Part shown: piece after piece, positions 42,606 through 51,462 of the stretch
Numbering within the stretch: position 1 is the first letter of the stretch
How the letters are laid out: each line of letters begins with the position of its first letter
Assembly: GCF_000337815.1 (NCBI RefSeq)
Contig: NZ_AOLN01000018.1
Span: forward strand, 186,001 to 250,000
Length of the DNA: 64,000 nucleotides
Direction: 5' to 3'
Source of the DNA: Haloferax mucosum ATCC BAA-1512
Lineage (GTDB): Archaea; Halobacteriota; Halobacteria; Halobacteriales; Haloferacaceae
Translations under genes and position numbers: made by a program
Notes under the pieces: model-generated
Told to the model about the DNA's origin: nothing
What the model saw: only the letters and a program-made list of their open reading frames with translations
Databases searched by the model: none

Positions 42606-43470
42606 GCGCCCATCCCGGTCGTCGTCCGCGGAGTCGTCGTCGGAGGGGACGCGGCACACTCGACGGCGGGTTCTCGCAACCGGCGTCGTCGCGGCCGCGG
42701 TCGTCGTGGCCACCGGCGAAATCCTCGTCGCCGACGTGCTCGCTGTCACCGCCGCGTGGACAGTCCCGACGGTGCTCGTCGTCGCGGGCCTCTGGTGGTA
42801 CACGTACGCGAACGCGGCGGAGAATTCGAGCGGCGACACCGCAGGGAGTGGCGAAAGCGACGGGGGTGAGACGGCCCGGGCGTACGCTACGCTGGGACTT
42901 CCGACTGGCGTGACACTCTTTCGCGGCACGGTTATCGCGGGCGTCGCTGGCGTCGCGGCAGTCGCCGCGGTGGGAGGGTACTCGCCGGTGTGGGCGTGGG
43001 CGGCCGCAGTCGGCTACGGCGTCGCCGCCGCGCTCGACGCTGTCGATGGCTTTCTCGCCCGGCGACTCGACCGCGTGACCCGACTCGGGGGCCGTCTCGA
43101 CACCGCGGTCGATGCTTTCGGACTCCTCGCCGCCCCCCTCGCGGGCGTCGTTCTCGGCGAACTGGCGTGGTGGTACCTCTCGGTCGGTGCCGCGCGGTAC
43201 GTGTTCGTCGCCGGGAAATGGTGGCGCGACCGAACCGACAAACCGACGTTCGACCTCCCGCCGCGGGCCTCACGGCGCGTCCTCGCGGGTCTCCAGATGG
43301 CGGTCGTGCCGCTCGCGTTGGCACCCGGTGTCTTCGACGCGTGGATGCCACTTGTCACCGGCGTCGCCGCGGGCGGGTTGCTCCTCGGATTTGGCCGAGA
43401 CTGGCTGTACGTCTCCGGGCGATTGCGTTCGGCGGCGACGCGGCCGCAGACGAGTTCGGCAGAACATTAA
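42598..43470 (+). CDS. CDP-alcohol phosphatidyltransferase family protein
   Basis: The 290-residue membrane protein has an unusual N-terminal extension with a polar Arg/Ser start, two hydrophobic spans (residues 25-70) and a Ser/Gly linker. The transferase domain has DG-x2-AR-x8-G-x3-D-x3-D (DGFLARRLDRVTRLGG then RLDTAVD). It should transfer an alcohol to a CDP-lipid, but the alcohol is unknown. It overlaps the preceding gene, so it belongs with the penicillin acylase. A second enzyme of this class, PssA, is at 32548. Confidence 0.85.
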   Translation: MTERPSRSSSAESSSEGTRHTRRRVLATGVVAAAVVVATGEILVADVLAVTAAWTVPTVLVVAGLWWYTYANAAENSSGDTAGSGESDGGETARAYATLGLPTGVTLFRGTVIAGVAGVAAVAAVGGYSPVWAWAAAVGYGVAAALDAVDGFLARRLDRVTRLGGRLDTAVDAFGLLAAPLAGVVLGELAWWYLSVGAARYVFVAGKWWRDRTDKPTFDLPPRASRRVLAGLQMAVVPLALAPGVFDAWMPLVTGVAAGGLLLGFGRDWLYVSGRLRSAATRPQTSSAEH

Positions 43471-43537
43471 GGGCGCGGCGTCAGACGAGTCCGGCGTCCC
43501 GGACGCGTCAACTCCATCGAGCGCGCCGACAGCGTTC

Positions 43538-44443
43538 TCACTCGCGTTGGGCGAGCACGTCGATGTTGTGTGCGATGTACGACAGTTCGTCGGACGCCAA
43601 CTGCTCGTGTCGGGCTTTGAGCCAGTCGTCGAGCGGTTCGTCGGCGACGCGGTCGGCGTCGGTGAGCGACTCCTCGACGAACCCGAGGATACGGTCGAGG
43701 AAGATTCGTTCGTCGTCTTCGTGGGGTGGGTGGACGACCCAGTCTGCGCCGCCGGCGGCGACGACTGGCGCGCCGAGCGCCGGCAGAACCGAAAAGAGGT
43801 CGGAGCCGGTGTCCGGACCGGAGCGCTCGTCGTCGCGCATCGTGTCGTGGTAGGCGTCGATAATCTCGGTGTCGGCCTCGTGCGCCGGCCGGAACGAAGT
43901 CCGCCCGTCGAAAGTGACCGGCGCGTAGAGGAGACCGCCGTCTGTCAGCCGCGAGAGAAGCGCTTTGACGGCGCGGCGGAGCGGCAGGATGTCGAGCACC
44001 GCGTGCGCGATGACGAGGTCGATAGCCTGCGGCAGGACCGTCATCGCATCGAAGAGGTCGCTTGTGACGTACGTGAGAGAGACGCTCCGGCCGTGGCGTT
44101 CGATTCTGAAGCCGTCGGCTGTCGGTTCGGCGGTCCAGCCGGCACCGTGGGACCACTCTGCGAAGGCGGCCGCCGCTTGGTCGGCCATACCCTGCTTTCG
44201 GTCAACCATGATGTACTTGATTTCGTCGTGCGTGTCGAAGACGCCCCACGACAGGAGTCTGCGGCACATCGCGCCGGTTCCCGACCCGACCGAAACGACA
44301 CGAAGCGGTTCGTCCGGACGCGACTCTGCGCGCGCTTCGAGCGAGTCGATGAGATGCGCAAGCGTCGGTCGGTGGAGTGCGCGGTCGTCCACCGATTCCT
44401 TTGCGCGGAGGTAGCGGACGAACTGTTCGTCGTGTCTGGTCAC
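43538..44443 (-). CDS. SAM-dependent class I methyltransferase
   Basis: From GTG 44443 the 301-residue protein begins (M)TRHDEQFVRYLRAKESVDD. It has motif I VVSVGSGTGAMC near residue 50, an acidic post-I residue (YIMVDRKQGM) and motif IV-like IDLVIAHAVLDILP. The substrate is unknown. The frame continues upstream without sense into the divergent promoter, so GTG is chosen. It is convergent with the CDP-alcohol transferase gene and divergent from the gene at 44608. Confidence 0.83.
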   Translation of the reverse strand: MTRHDEQFVRYLRAKESVDDRALHRPTLAHLIDSLEARAESRPDEPLRVVSVGSGTGAMCRRLLSWGVFDTHDEIKYIMVDRKQGMADQAAAAFAEWSHGAGWTAEPTADGFRIERHGRSVSLTYVTSDLFDAMTVLPQAIDLVIAHAVLDILPLRRAVKALLSRLTDGGLLYAPVTFDGRTSFRPAHEADTEIIDAYHDTMRDDERSGPDTGSDLFSVLPALGAPVVAAGGADWVVHPPHEDDERIFLDRILGFVEESLTDADRVADEPLDDWLKARHEQLASDELSYIAHNIDVLAQRE

Positions 44444-44567
44444 GACGGACCTGTCACGGCGGGACCGTATAGTCGTTCTCCCGAGCCGAAACGTCCGGCT
44501 CCGTCGGCCGAAACTGTCAATTCGGAACACAGAAACGGGGTATAGATGGACTATTGACTCGATTCGC

Positions 44568-44593
44568 CCGGAAAGTATTTGATTCGCTTCCGG
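44568..44593. promoter_or_regulatory. inverted repeat upstream of the DUF7527-like gene
   Basis: CCGGAA and TTCCGG are separated by 14 nt and lie 15-40 nt before the ATG at 44608, overlapping the likely core promoter. It may be an operator. Confidence 0.3.
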
Positions 44594-44607
44594 TGATGTA
44601 ACCCCAA

Positions 44608-46815
44608 ATGGATAGCGAGATTATCGACGCGGTGACTGGGTGGGACTCCGCACCTACGGACCGAGGATACGGGGGCCTCAGGTCACTCGCAGACGACGGC
44701 TTCACAGGCGCCGTCGTAGCCGGCATGACGTGGGGATTCATGCTCAACGGCCGGCTCCTCGGCGTCTTCGATGGGGACTTAGCTGACTTCGACGACGAAT
44801 CGTTCGAGGCGTACCGCGCGCCCGACCCGTCGCTTCCGCTTCTCTACGCGATGCAGGAACGCGGCGGCGACGTTCGCGCGCAGTACTACACGCAAGAGAC
44901 ACCGCTGAAGGACGCCGATGGAACGCTCTCTGCGGGCGGCTTCACCGGCTACGTCGAACTGTCGGAGAACGTTCTGTCCGGCGACTACTACATCGTCTAC
45001 CACGGGGGGAAGTCGATGAGCGCCGCCTTCGTCGGCAACAGCAAGCGCCTCATCACCGATGACGAGGCGTTCGAGCGTGCACAAGACGAGATTGGTATCT
45101 ACAAGGTCATTGACGTAGATATCGACCTCGTCGAGATTCCGGAAGACGACACCGACGACGCGTCGGCAAGCGACGACGAGTCGGCGGCCGTTGTCGGCGG
45201 GGTCGCGGACGCGGACGACGCCGAATCCGGAACAGACGCGACTACCGAGGGGAGCGCCAGCGACGCGAGTGATGACGCCACTGAAAACGGCCCGCAGACC
45301 GAACCGCACGGCGAAGGGCCGGCGTCGGCCGGGGCGGAAGCGCCCGAGACGCCCGAGACTTCGAAGCCGGTCGAGTCCGCCGAGTCGGACGGAAAGTCCA
45401 CCGAATCGACTGCGTCGAACCCGGCCGACACACCGTCATCGCCGAAAGGGAACTCCGCACCGAACGCGTCGTCGCCCGACGCGTCCGCGACCGAACGGCG
45501 CACGAACCCGGACGAATCTTCGCCCCCCGAATCGGCCGAGCCGAACGCTTCTTCGGCACCGTCGGCCGCGGACAGTACACCCGACGCGAACGCGGCGGCG
45601 AAGAACGGCGAGCCGGCGGCGGACCCGCTCGCGGAAGACGCCGCGCCCGGTGACGACGTGTTTTCGGCCGAAGCGGAGTGGCGGAACGCCCGTTCTATCC
45701 CTTCGCTCGACCCCAAGGACGCGAAAGGCGAAACCGTCGGTGACAAACCGAGAGCGACGCGACGCCGGCGACAAGCCGCGAAACAGGCGACGCGACCGCA
45801 GAAGAAACAGAAGCGAGAGCCGAGCCAACAGACGCGGCAGTCGGAGCAGTCGGCTCCCAAACAACGACAGCAGTCCGAAACGGCCGACTCCGAGGAAGCG
45901 GCGACGCTGGAAGAAAAACTGTCGTCGCTCAAATCCGAGCGCGACCGCCTCGAATCCGAACGCGACGCGCTTCGAAACGAGCGTGACGAACACCGCAGTC
46001 GCGCAGAAGAACTCGAAGACCGTGTCGCAGAACTCGAATCCGAAGTGGACCGACTCCGGGGCGAACTCGAAGATGCCGGCGTCAAATCGACCGACCGGTC
46101 GATGTCGGCCGACGAAGCGCTCCGGGGAACCAACCTGTTCGTCCGCTACGCCCGGAAAGGCGAGGCGACGCTCGAAAAAGCGCACGCCGGACAGGCGAAA
46201 CGCGAGGAAGTCATCGAGAACCTCCGTCTCGAACACCACACGACGTTCGACACCGAGGGACTCGGCATCGACGGCCAACCCTACGAGGAGTTCCTCCACG
46301 AGACGCCGGAGTACGGCTTCGCAAAGTGGGTCGTCACCGACCTGCTCTACGAAATCGGCGAGACGGACAACCGGTCGAGTCTCGCCGGCGTCTTCGATTC
46401 GATTCCGGAGGCAGACCGTATCGAGCTATACGGGACCGTCTCGGTCCCGATTGGCGAAGACGAGACAGAGCCTAGAAACTTCGACGTCATCATCCGCGAC
46501 CAGATGGGCGAGCCGCTGTTCGTTGCGAACCTCAACGACTCCCGCGACCCGGCGACACAGCCGATGGTCACGCAACTCATCAAGGACTCGAAGTCGGTCG
46601 CAAACGCGAAAGAGACGCTCGGGTCGGCGTTCGTGGTCACGAAGAGCTTCTTCGAACCCGAAGCCCTCGAAGCGGCCACTGCCGAAACCGGCGGCGGTCT
46701 GCTCAGTCGGTCGAAACGCAAGAGCTTCATCAAACTCTCGCGCAAGCAGGGCTACCACCTCTGTCTGGTCGAAGCGCGGAGCGGCGAATTCCACCTGAAC
46801 GTCCCCGACCTGTAA
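44608..46815 (+). CDS. large two-domain haloarchaeal protein with disordered linker and coiled coil (DUF7527-like)
   Basis: The 735-residue protein has four regions. Residues 1-170 form a compact domain (GFTGAVVAGMTWGFMLNGRLLGVF in parts; GDYYIVYHGG). Residues 175-420 are a long acidic Ser/Pro/Ala linker. Residues 430-490 form a charged coiled coil (KSERDRLESERDALRNERDEH in parts). Residues 500-735 form a C-terminal alpha/beta domain (FDVIIRDQMGEPLFVANLNDSRD, in parts) resembling restriction-endonuclease-like folds only vaguely. I recall this family as DUF7527. Function unknown. Confidence 0.72.
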   Translation: MDSEIIDAVTGWDSAPTDRGYGGLRSLADDGFTGAVVAGMTWGFMLNGRLLGVFDGDLADFDDESFEAYRAPDPSLPLLYAMQERGGDVRAQYYTQETPLKDADGTLSAGGFTGYVELSENVLSGDYYIVYHGGKSMSAAFVGNSKRLITDDEAFERAQDEIGIYKVIDVDIDLVEIPEDDTDDASASDDESAAVVGGVADADDAESGTDATTEGSASDASDDATENGPQTEPHGEGPASAGAEAPETPETSKPVESAESDGKSTESTASNPADTPSSPKGNSAPNASSPDASATERRTNPDESSPPESAEPNASSAPSAADSTPDANAAAKNGEPAADPLAEDAAPGDDVFSAEAEWRNARSIPSLDPKDAKGETVGDKPRATRRRRQAAKQATRPQKKQKREPSQQTRQSEQSAPKQRQQSETADSEEAATLEEKLSSLKSERDRLESERDALRNERDEHRSRAEELEDRVAELESEVDRLRGELEDAGVKSTDRSMSADEALRGTNLFVRYARKGEATLEKAHAGQAKREEVIENLRLEHHTTFDTEGLGIDGQPYEEFLHETPEYGFAKWVVTDLLYEIGETDNRSSLAGVFDSIPEADRIELYGTVSVPIGEDETEPRNFDVIIRDQMGEPLFVANLNDSRDPATQPMVTQLIKDSKSVANAKETLGSAFVVTKSFFEPEALEAATAETGGGLLSRSKRKSFIKLSRKQGYHLCLVEARSGEFHLNVPDL

Positions 46816-47010
46816 GGGGGCGGTCTCGGGATATCGGCTTCTGGTTCGACGCGACGCAGACCACCGACTTTCGGTTCGACGCGGTGCGGCCAGACTCGAT
46901 TCGAACTGGGCTGGCCCACAGACGCGCTTCGCGGTGGAGACCGAGATGTGAACCGAGACGCCTGCACGGGTAGTCAGTAGTATTAACGGACCGCAGTTCG
47001 GACAGCCACC
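46816..47010. other. 195-bp intergenic region
   Basis: Two related 14-mers (GGTTCGACGCGACG and GGTTCGACGCGGTG) lie at about 46842 and 46872, 30 bp apart. A TATA-like TATTAAC at 46981-46987 serves the next gene. Nothing else is evident. Confidence 0.4.
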
Positions 47011-48369
47011 GTGAATCGGTCTCCAGTCCCGCGTTTCGCCGCGCTCGGTGTCGAACTCGTCGCGGCGGCCGCGGTTGTCACGGCCGCGCTCCCGCTGTAC
47101 ACGGTCACTGTTCTCTACTGGCTCGACCTGACCGCGTCGTTGCTTCGACGGACGTGCCAGACGCTTTTCGCCGCGCCGCGAGAGACGGTCTCACCGACCG
47201 GAGCCGACCTCGCGCCCGAAAGCGGAAATTCGACGCTCTCGCCGTACGAACAGGGGTTGTTCCGCTTTCTCTCACCTAAGGTAGGGACTGTCTCCGTTAG
47301 CGGTCGGCTTCCGCCTGTGGCGCTCCACAACGTGCGACCCTTCGTGACTCTCGTGTGTCTCTGGGTGGCTTTTTGCCTCCCAGTGGCGGCGCTCGGAGTG
47401 TCGTCCACCGTCTTTCCGACGCCGGTGTACGACGAGTTCTGGTCATCGCCGACGCCGGTGCTTCTCGCCGGTGGCGCGCTCGCCGTGGCGGGAAAACACT
47501 GGGCACTCGTCCGACACCACGCGCGGACAGCGTGGCCGACCGCAGGCAACGTCGCACCGCAGTGGCGGCTCGGCGTGTGGACGGCGTACTGGCTTCCGTT
47601 GTGGTTTCTCACCTCCCTGCACGCCACGGGTCCCGAGGTCGGGACGCTACTGAGTGTTGTTACGGCGCTCGTCGTCGTCGGCCGGGCGGTCCGCGAGGTT
47701 CGTCCACTCGTCGGTTCGGCGGAACGAGACGCCCCAGCGCCGCCCGCAGAGACGGCGCGTTCACGGATTGCGGCTCAGACACCACCGCCGGTTGGAAACC
47801 ACCACGCGTCGGTTCGACCGAATCGGCGCGCCGTCCGACTCGCGGGCGCGATTGACAGCCTGTTCCCGTTCGGCAACGCGGCGAGCAGTGTCCGTCGAAT
47901 CGAGGGGCAGTACGCCGTCGCGCTCGTCCTCCTCGTGGGCGTGCCGCTCGTCACGAGAGAAGTCTGGGAAGTCACGTCGCTTCTGCTACTCGGCGGGGTT
48001 ACGGCGGCAGTGCTCGGCGCGTTCGTCGGTCTCGTCGCGCTCGTCGGCGCTGTTCACTTCGAACTGGCGTTCGGCGCGGTCGAGTACCAACTGGCGGACG
48101 ATGCACTCGTCGCGTACGACCGCCGTCTCGACGCCGCGCAGTGGCGCGTTCCGCTCGACGCCATCCGAGATGCGACCGTCGAGCGAGGGCTATTCGATAG
48201 CCCGACGACGACGGACGCCGCGATAGTCGCACTCGACCGCACGGACGACCCCGCCGAAGCGGAGCCGTATCGCTTCTATCGGCGGACGCTCGCGTACGTC
48301 AACGAACCGAACACGGTCGCAGAGCGACTCACTGCGGCGCGAACCGACCCCGACCGAGAGCGTAGATAG
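47011..48369 (+). CDS. multi-span membrane protein of unknown function
   Basis: The product has 452 residues from GTG 47011. Hydrophobic spans occur near residues 12-38, 115-135, 150-165, 190-210, 212-230 and 305-350. The C-terminal 100 residues are soluble and beta-rich (YQLADDALVAYDRRLDAAQWRVPLDAIR in parts), like the PH-type domain attached to many membrane proteins. A TATA-like box lies 24-30 nt upstream of the GTG. I do not recognise a family. Confidence 0.7.
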   Translation: MNRSPVPRFAALGVELVAAAAVVTAALPLYTVTVLYWLDLTASLLRRTCQTLFAAPRETVSPTGADLAPESGNSTLSPYEQGLFRFLSPKVGTVSVSGRLPPVALHNVRPFVTLVCLWVAFCLPVAALGVSSTVFPTPVYDEFWSSPTPVLLAGGALAVAGKHWALVRHHARTAWPTAGNVAPQWRLGVWTAYWLPLWFLTSLHATGPEVGTLLSVVTALVVVGRAVREVRPLVGSAERDAPAPPAETARSRIAAQTPPPVGNHHASVRPNRRAVRLAGAIDSLFPFGNAASSVRRIEGQYAVALVLLVGVPLVTREVWEVTSLLLLGGVTAAVLGAFVGLVALVGAVHFELAFGAVEYQLADDALVAYDRRLDAAQWRVPLDAIRDATVERGLFDSPTTTDAAIVALDRTDDPAEAEPYRFYRRTLAYVNEPNTVAERLTAARTDPDRERR

Positions 48370-48556
48370 CCGCGGCTCACGGTCAGCTCTGCTTCGGCGG
48401 AACGGCGACGGCGCTCGTCGGCTCGGGTATCGACGTGACGAACAACTGCGTCGCTAACGCGGTCAGTCCAGACGCGCCCGGAGAGACTCGTCGTACGAAC
48501 CGAGAATGAAGAACTCGTCGTACGAAACTGGAGAGAACGACCGCGCGTACGAGAGA
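48370..48556. other. 187-bp intergenic region with short direct repeat
   Basis: The word ACTCGTCGTACGAA occurs twice, at about 48488 and 48514. No gene or RNA is recognised. Confidence 0.4.
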
Positions 48557-48862
48557 TTAGTTTTCGACTTCAGCGGCTTCTTCGATCTTCATCGATTCGA
48601 GCTTTCCGACAATCTCGTCGAGCTTGTCGTCGAGTTCATCGACGAATTCCTGTGTGCGCTCGGTCGTGATTGCACCTTGGCTGGAGGGTTCGATGAGGTT
48701 CTCTTCTTCGAGAACGCGGAGAGAGTACCGAACTTTGTGGTGCGGATACCCCGTCTCGTTGGACATCTTGACGATGCCGATAGGCTCGCTCTCGATGACC
48801 ATCTTCAGGACCTGCAGATGGCGCTCCAACATATCAACTTCTTTCTCAAGTCGGTCTATCAT
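48557..48862 (-). CDS. small winged-helix transcription regulator
   Basis: The 101-residue protein begins with a helix (IDRLEKEVDMLERHLQVLKMV), then a winged helix (GIVKMSNETGYPHHKVRYSLRVLEEENLIEP, in short parts) and a C-terminal coiled-coil helix (VDELDDKLDEIVGKLESM). This is a dimeric archaeal wHTH design. A near-palindrome lies in its own promoter, which fits autoregulation. It is divergent from purA. Confidence 0.82.
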   Translation of the reverse strand: MIDRLEKEVDMLERHLQVLKMVIESEPIGIVKMSNETGYPHHKVRYSLRVLEEENLIEPSSQGAITTERTQEFVDELDDKLDEIVGKLESMKIEEAAEVEN

Positions 48863-48881
48863 GCCATTTGTTAACTCTTCT

Positions 48882-48901
48882 TGGTAGGCTTTAAGCCTTA
48901 C
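48882..48901. promoter_or_regulatory. near-palindrome in the promoter of the winged-helix gene
   Basis: GGTAGGCTTTAAGCCTTACC is a 20-bp near-perfect inverted repeat centred on a TTTAAG that would itself serve as TATA box 20-35 nt before the ATG at 48862. Protein bound here would compete with TBP. Confidence 0.5.
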
Positions 48902-49026
48902 CCTCCGAGCCAGCGAAAAAGTGGGTAGCGCGACCTTATCGAGGCCACTAAATAACCGTTGTGTTATCGGCCGCCACGTTAATGCGTGTTTGTGGCAGAA
49001 TCCCTACTATCAATCAGTGATATATT

Positions 49027-49036
49027 CACGTACGTG
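49027..49036. promoter_or_regulatory. CACGTACGTG palindrome upstream of purA
   Basis: A perfect 10-bp palindrome in AT-rich flanks (TATATT...TATT) lies 59 nt before the purA start. It could be a regulator site; no factor is known to me. Confidence 0.3.
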
Positions 49037-49094
49037 TATTCGTCATCGACGGCGACCGTAATCTGTTTAGTGCGGCGCGGGGAACGGCCGACGT

Positions 49095-50426
49095 ATGACT
49101 GTTACCATCGTCGGTTCGCAACTCGGCGACGAGGGCAAAGGCGCGCTCGTTGACCTGTGGGGCGGCGACGCTGACATCGTCGTTCGCTATCAAGGCGGCG
49201 ATAACGCCGGCCACACGGTCGTCGAGGACGGCGAAGAGTACAAGCTTTCGCTCGTCCCGAGCGGTGCCGTCCGCGACAAGGTCGGAATCCTCGGGAACGG
49301 CTGTGTCATCAACCCTCGGACGCTCTTTTCCGAGATCGACGACCTCCGCGAGCGAGGTCTCGAACCGGACGTGCGCCTCGCAAAGCGCGCGCACGTCATC
49401 ATGCCGTACCACCGCCGCCTCGACAACATCGAAGAAGAGGCGAAAGCCGACTCCGACCTGACCGTCGGCACGACCGGTCGCGGTATCGGCCCGACCTACG
49501 AGGACAAGGCAGGCCGCCGCGGTATCCGCGTCGGTGACCTCCTGGACCGCGACGTGCTCCGCCAGCGACTGGAGTACGTGGTGCCCAAGAAGAAGTCGCT
49601 CATCGAGGACGTCTACGGTCTCGAAGCAGGCGAGGAGTGCGACATCGAGGCGCTCATCGACGAGTACGCCGAATTCGGCCGTCGCCTCCGCGAAAACGAC
49701 ATGGCGGTCAACTGTGGCGACTTCCTCGCCGAGCGGCGCGAAGCCGGCGAGAACGTGATGTTCGAGGGCGCACAGGGGACGCTCATCGACATCGACCACG
49801 GAAGCTACCCGTACGTGACCTCCTCGAACCCGACCGCCGGCGGCGCGGCCACAGGCTCCGGTCTCGGCCCCACCGTCGTCGGACAGGGCGAAGTCGTCGG
49901 CATCGTCAAGGCCTACCTCTCGCGCGTCGGCGAAGGCCCGATGCCGACCGAACTGAAAGACGACGACAGAGAGGAAGAACTCGCAGACTACATCCGCGAG
50001 AAAGGCGGCGAGTTCGGGACAGTCACCGGTCGCCCGCGCCGTATCGGCTGGCTCGACATCCCGATGCTCCGCCACGCCGCACGCGTGAGCGGCTTCACCG
50101 GCATCGCCGTCAACCACCTCGACGTGCTCGCCGGGCTGGACGAAATCAAGGTCGGCCATGCCTACGAACACGACGGCGAAGAACGCCTCACGATACCCGC
50201 GACGACAGAAGAGTGGGCCAAATGCGAACCCGTCCTCAAGGAGTTCGAACCGTGGCCGGACGTAGACTGGTCCGAGGTCGCCGAAGAGGGCTACGACGCC
50301 ATCCCGGACGCCGCACAGGACTACCTCGATTACCTCGCCGAGGAACTCGACGTGCCGGTCTACGCCGTCGGCGTCGGCCCGGACCGCGAACAGACGGTTC
50401 AGCTCACCAACCCGTTCGACGAGTAA
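49095..50426 (+). CDS. purA: adenylosuccinate synthetase
   Basis: The 443-residue enzyme starts MTVTIVGSQLGDEGKGALVD, with the P-loop-like GDEGKG at residues 11-16. It has YQGGDNAGHTVV (IMP/GTP binding), GTTGRGIGPTYEDKAGRRG in parts, and EGAQGTLIDIDHGSYPYVTSS in parts. It converts IMP, aspartate and GTP to adenylosuccinate, the first committed AMP step. Length is normal. It is followed 93 bp later by a Trm112-like gene. Confidence 0.97.
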   Translation: MTVTIVGSQLGDEGKGALVDLWGGDADIVVRYQGGDNAGHTVVEDGEEYKLSLVPSGAVRDKVGILGNGCVINPRTLFSEIDDLRERGLEPDVRLAKRAHVIMPYHRRLDNIEEEAKADSDLTVGTTGRGIGPTYEDKAGRRGIRVGDLLDRDVLRQRLEYVVPKKKSLIEDVYGLEAGEECDIEALIDEYAEFGRRLRENDMAVNCGDFLAERREAGENVMFEGAQGTLIDIDHGSYPYVTSSNPTAGGAATGSGLGPTVVGQGEVVGIVKAYLSRVGEGPMPTELKDDDREEELADYIREKGGEFGTVTGRPRRIGWLDIPMLRHAARVSGFTGIAVNHLDVLAGLDEIKVGHAYEHDGEERLTIPATTEEWAKCEPVLKEFEPWPDVDWSEVAEEGYDAIPDAAQDYLDYLAEELDVPVYAVGVGPDREQTVQLTNPFDE

Positions 50427-50519
50427 CTCCGACCTGACGAGACGCGTTCGACTCGCAGTCGCCGACGTGGCGGCGTCGAACCCGTACGCTTTTACTTCGC
50501 GCAACCCACCGTCAGGACG

Positions 50520-50705
50520 ATGAAAGAATCCCTGATGGACATCCTCTGTGACCCCCTCGACAAGAGCGAACTCGAGCTGGAAATCGATGAGCGCGACGGC
50601 GACGAAATCATCGAAGGGCGCCTCATTGGCACGGTCACCGGCGAGGTGTACCCCATCGAGGACGGTATTCCGAACCTCCTGCCGCCGGACATGCGAGACA
50701 ACTGA
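50520..50705 (+). CDS. Trm112 family methyltransferase activator
   Basis: The 61-residue protein begins MKESLMDILCDPLDKSELEL and ends GEVYPIEDGIPNLLPPDMRD, the Trm112 pattern, with the C-terminal YPIxDGIPxLLP motif. Trm112 proteins bind and stabilise several rRNA, tRNA and protein methyltransferases. The zinc-binding cysteines are mostly absent (only one CDP), as is common in zinc-less Trm112-like proteins. Confidence 0.88.
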   Translation: MKESLMDILCDPLDKSELELEIDERDGDEIIEGRLIGTVTGEVYPIEDGIPNLLPPDMRDN

Positions 50706-50748
50706 GCCGACCTGAACGTTTTTCTATTCCCGCTTCGACGGTGAAACC

Positions 50749-51330
50749 GTGTCGAACGCGCCGCTCTCCGTTACGCTAAACGACGAGCGACCTCACGACC
50801 TCTCGGTAGCGCCATCGTTCTCGACGGTCGATACGTTCGCGGTCGAACTCGAAAACCGTGGACAGGCGGTCCACGTCCATCTCCACGTCGATGACGAACT
50901 GTCTCGGGTGGCGTCTCTCACCGAAGGCAATCACTTCGTGAGCGCCGGCCAGACCAAGTTAGTTGACGTGTTCGTCTCGCCGCCGCCGGAACCGGTGACG
51001 GGAAAGCTCAAAATCGTCTCCGGACACGGGTCGGAGACGGTCTACGTCGATGTAACAGTCTCGCCGCGCGAGGGTGGAAAACCGCCGGTCGAAGTGGACG
51101 AAACCCTCTCGAAACCGAGGTCGCCAGAACCGGAACCGAGCGTGACCGAGCGCCTCGCAGACGCCCTTCCGAGTATCGACGCGCGGGCGGTCCCGCTCGT
51201 GCTTCTCGCCGTCGTCGCGCTCGCGCTGGCGGTCGGTGTCGCCTCGCTGTTGGAGAGTTTCGTCATCACGCTGGGTGCCGGGGTCGTCGTCGGCGGCGTC
51301 CTCGCCGCGTTAGTGTTGACGGTCTGGTAG
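50749..51330 (+). CDS. membrane-anchored beta-sandwich protein (DUF7524-like)
   Basis: The product has 193 residues from GTG 50749. Residues 1-105 look like an Ig/CARDB-type beta domain (TFAVELENRGQAVHVHLHV, in parts). A proline/glutamate linker follows. Two hydrophobic spans lie at residues 147-166 and 172-193, forming a hairpin at the C-terminus. There is no signal peptide. I recall the family as DUF7524; function unknown. Confidence 0.7.
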   Translation: MSNAPLSVTLNDERPHDLSVAPSFSTVDTFAVELENRGQAVHVHLHVDDELSRVASLTEGNHFVSAGQTKLVDVFVSPPPEPVTGKLKIVSGHGSETVYVDVTVSPREGGKPPVEVDETLSKPRSPEPEPSVTERLADALPSIDARAVPLVLLAVVALALAVGVASLLESFVITLGAGVVVGGVLAALVLTVW

Positions 51331-51462
51331 CGCACATCCGTATTCTTAGCAGACTCTTTTGAGCGTCGGCGCTGTCGTCGTCTTCACCGTCTTCAGCGCA
51401 CTCGACAGTCGCTTCGACGCCGCCTACACCGGGACGAATAAGCCGCCTCGCCTCCCGAGGCG

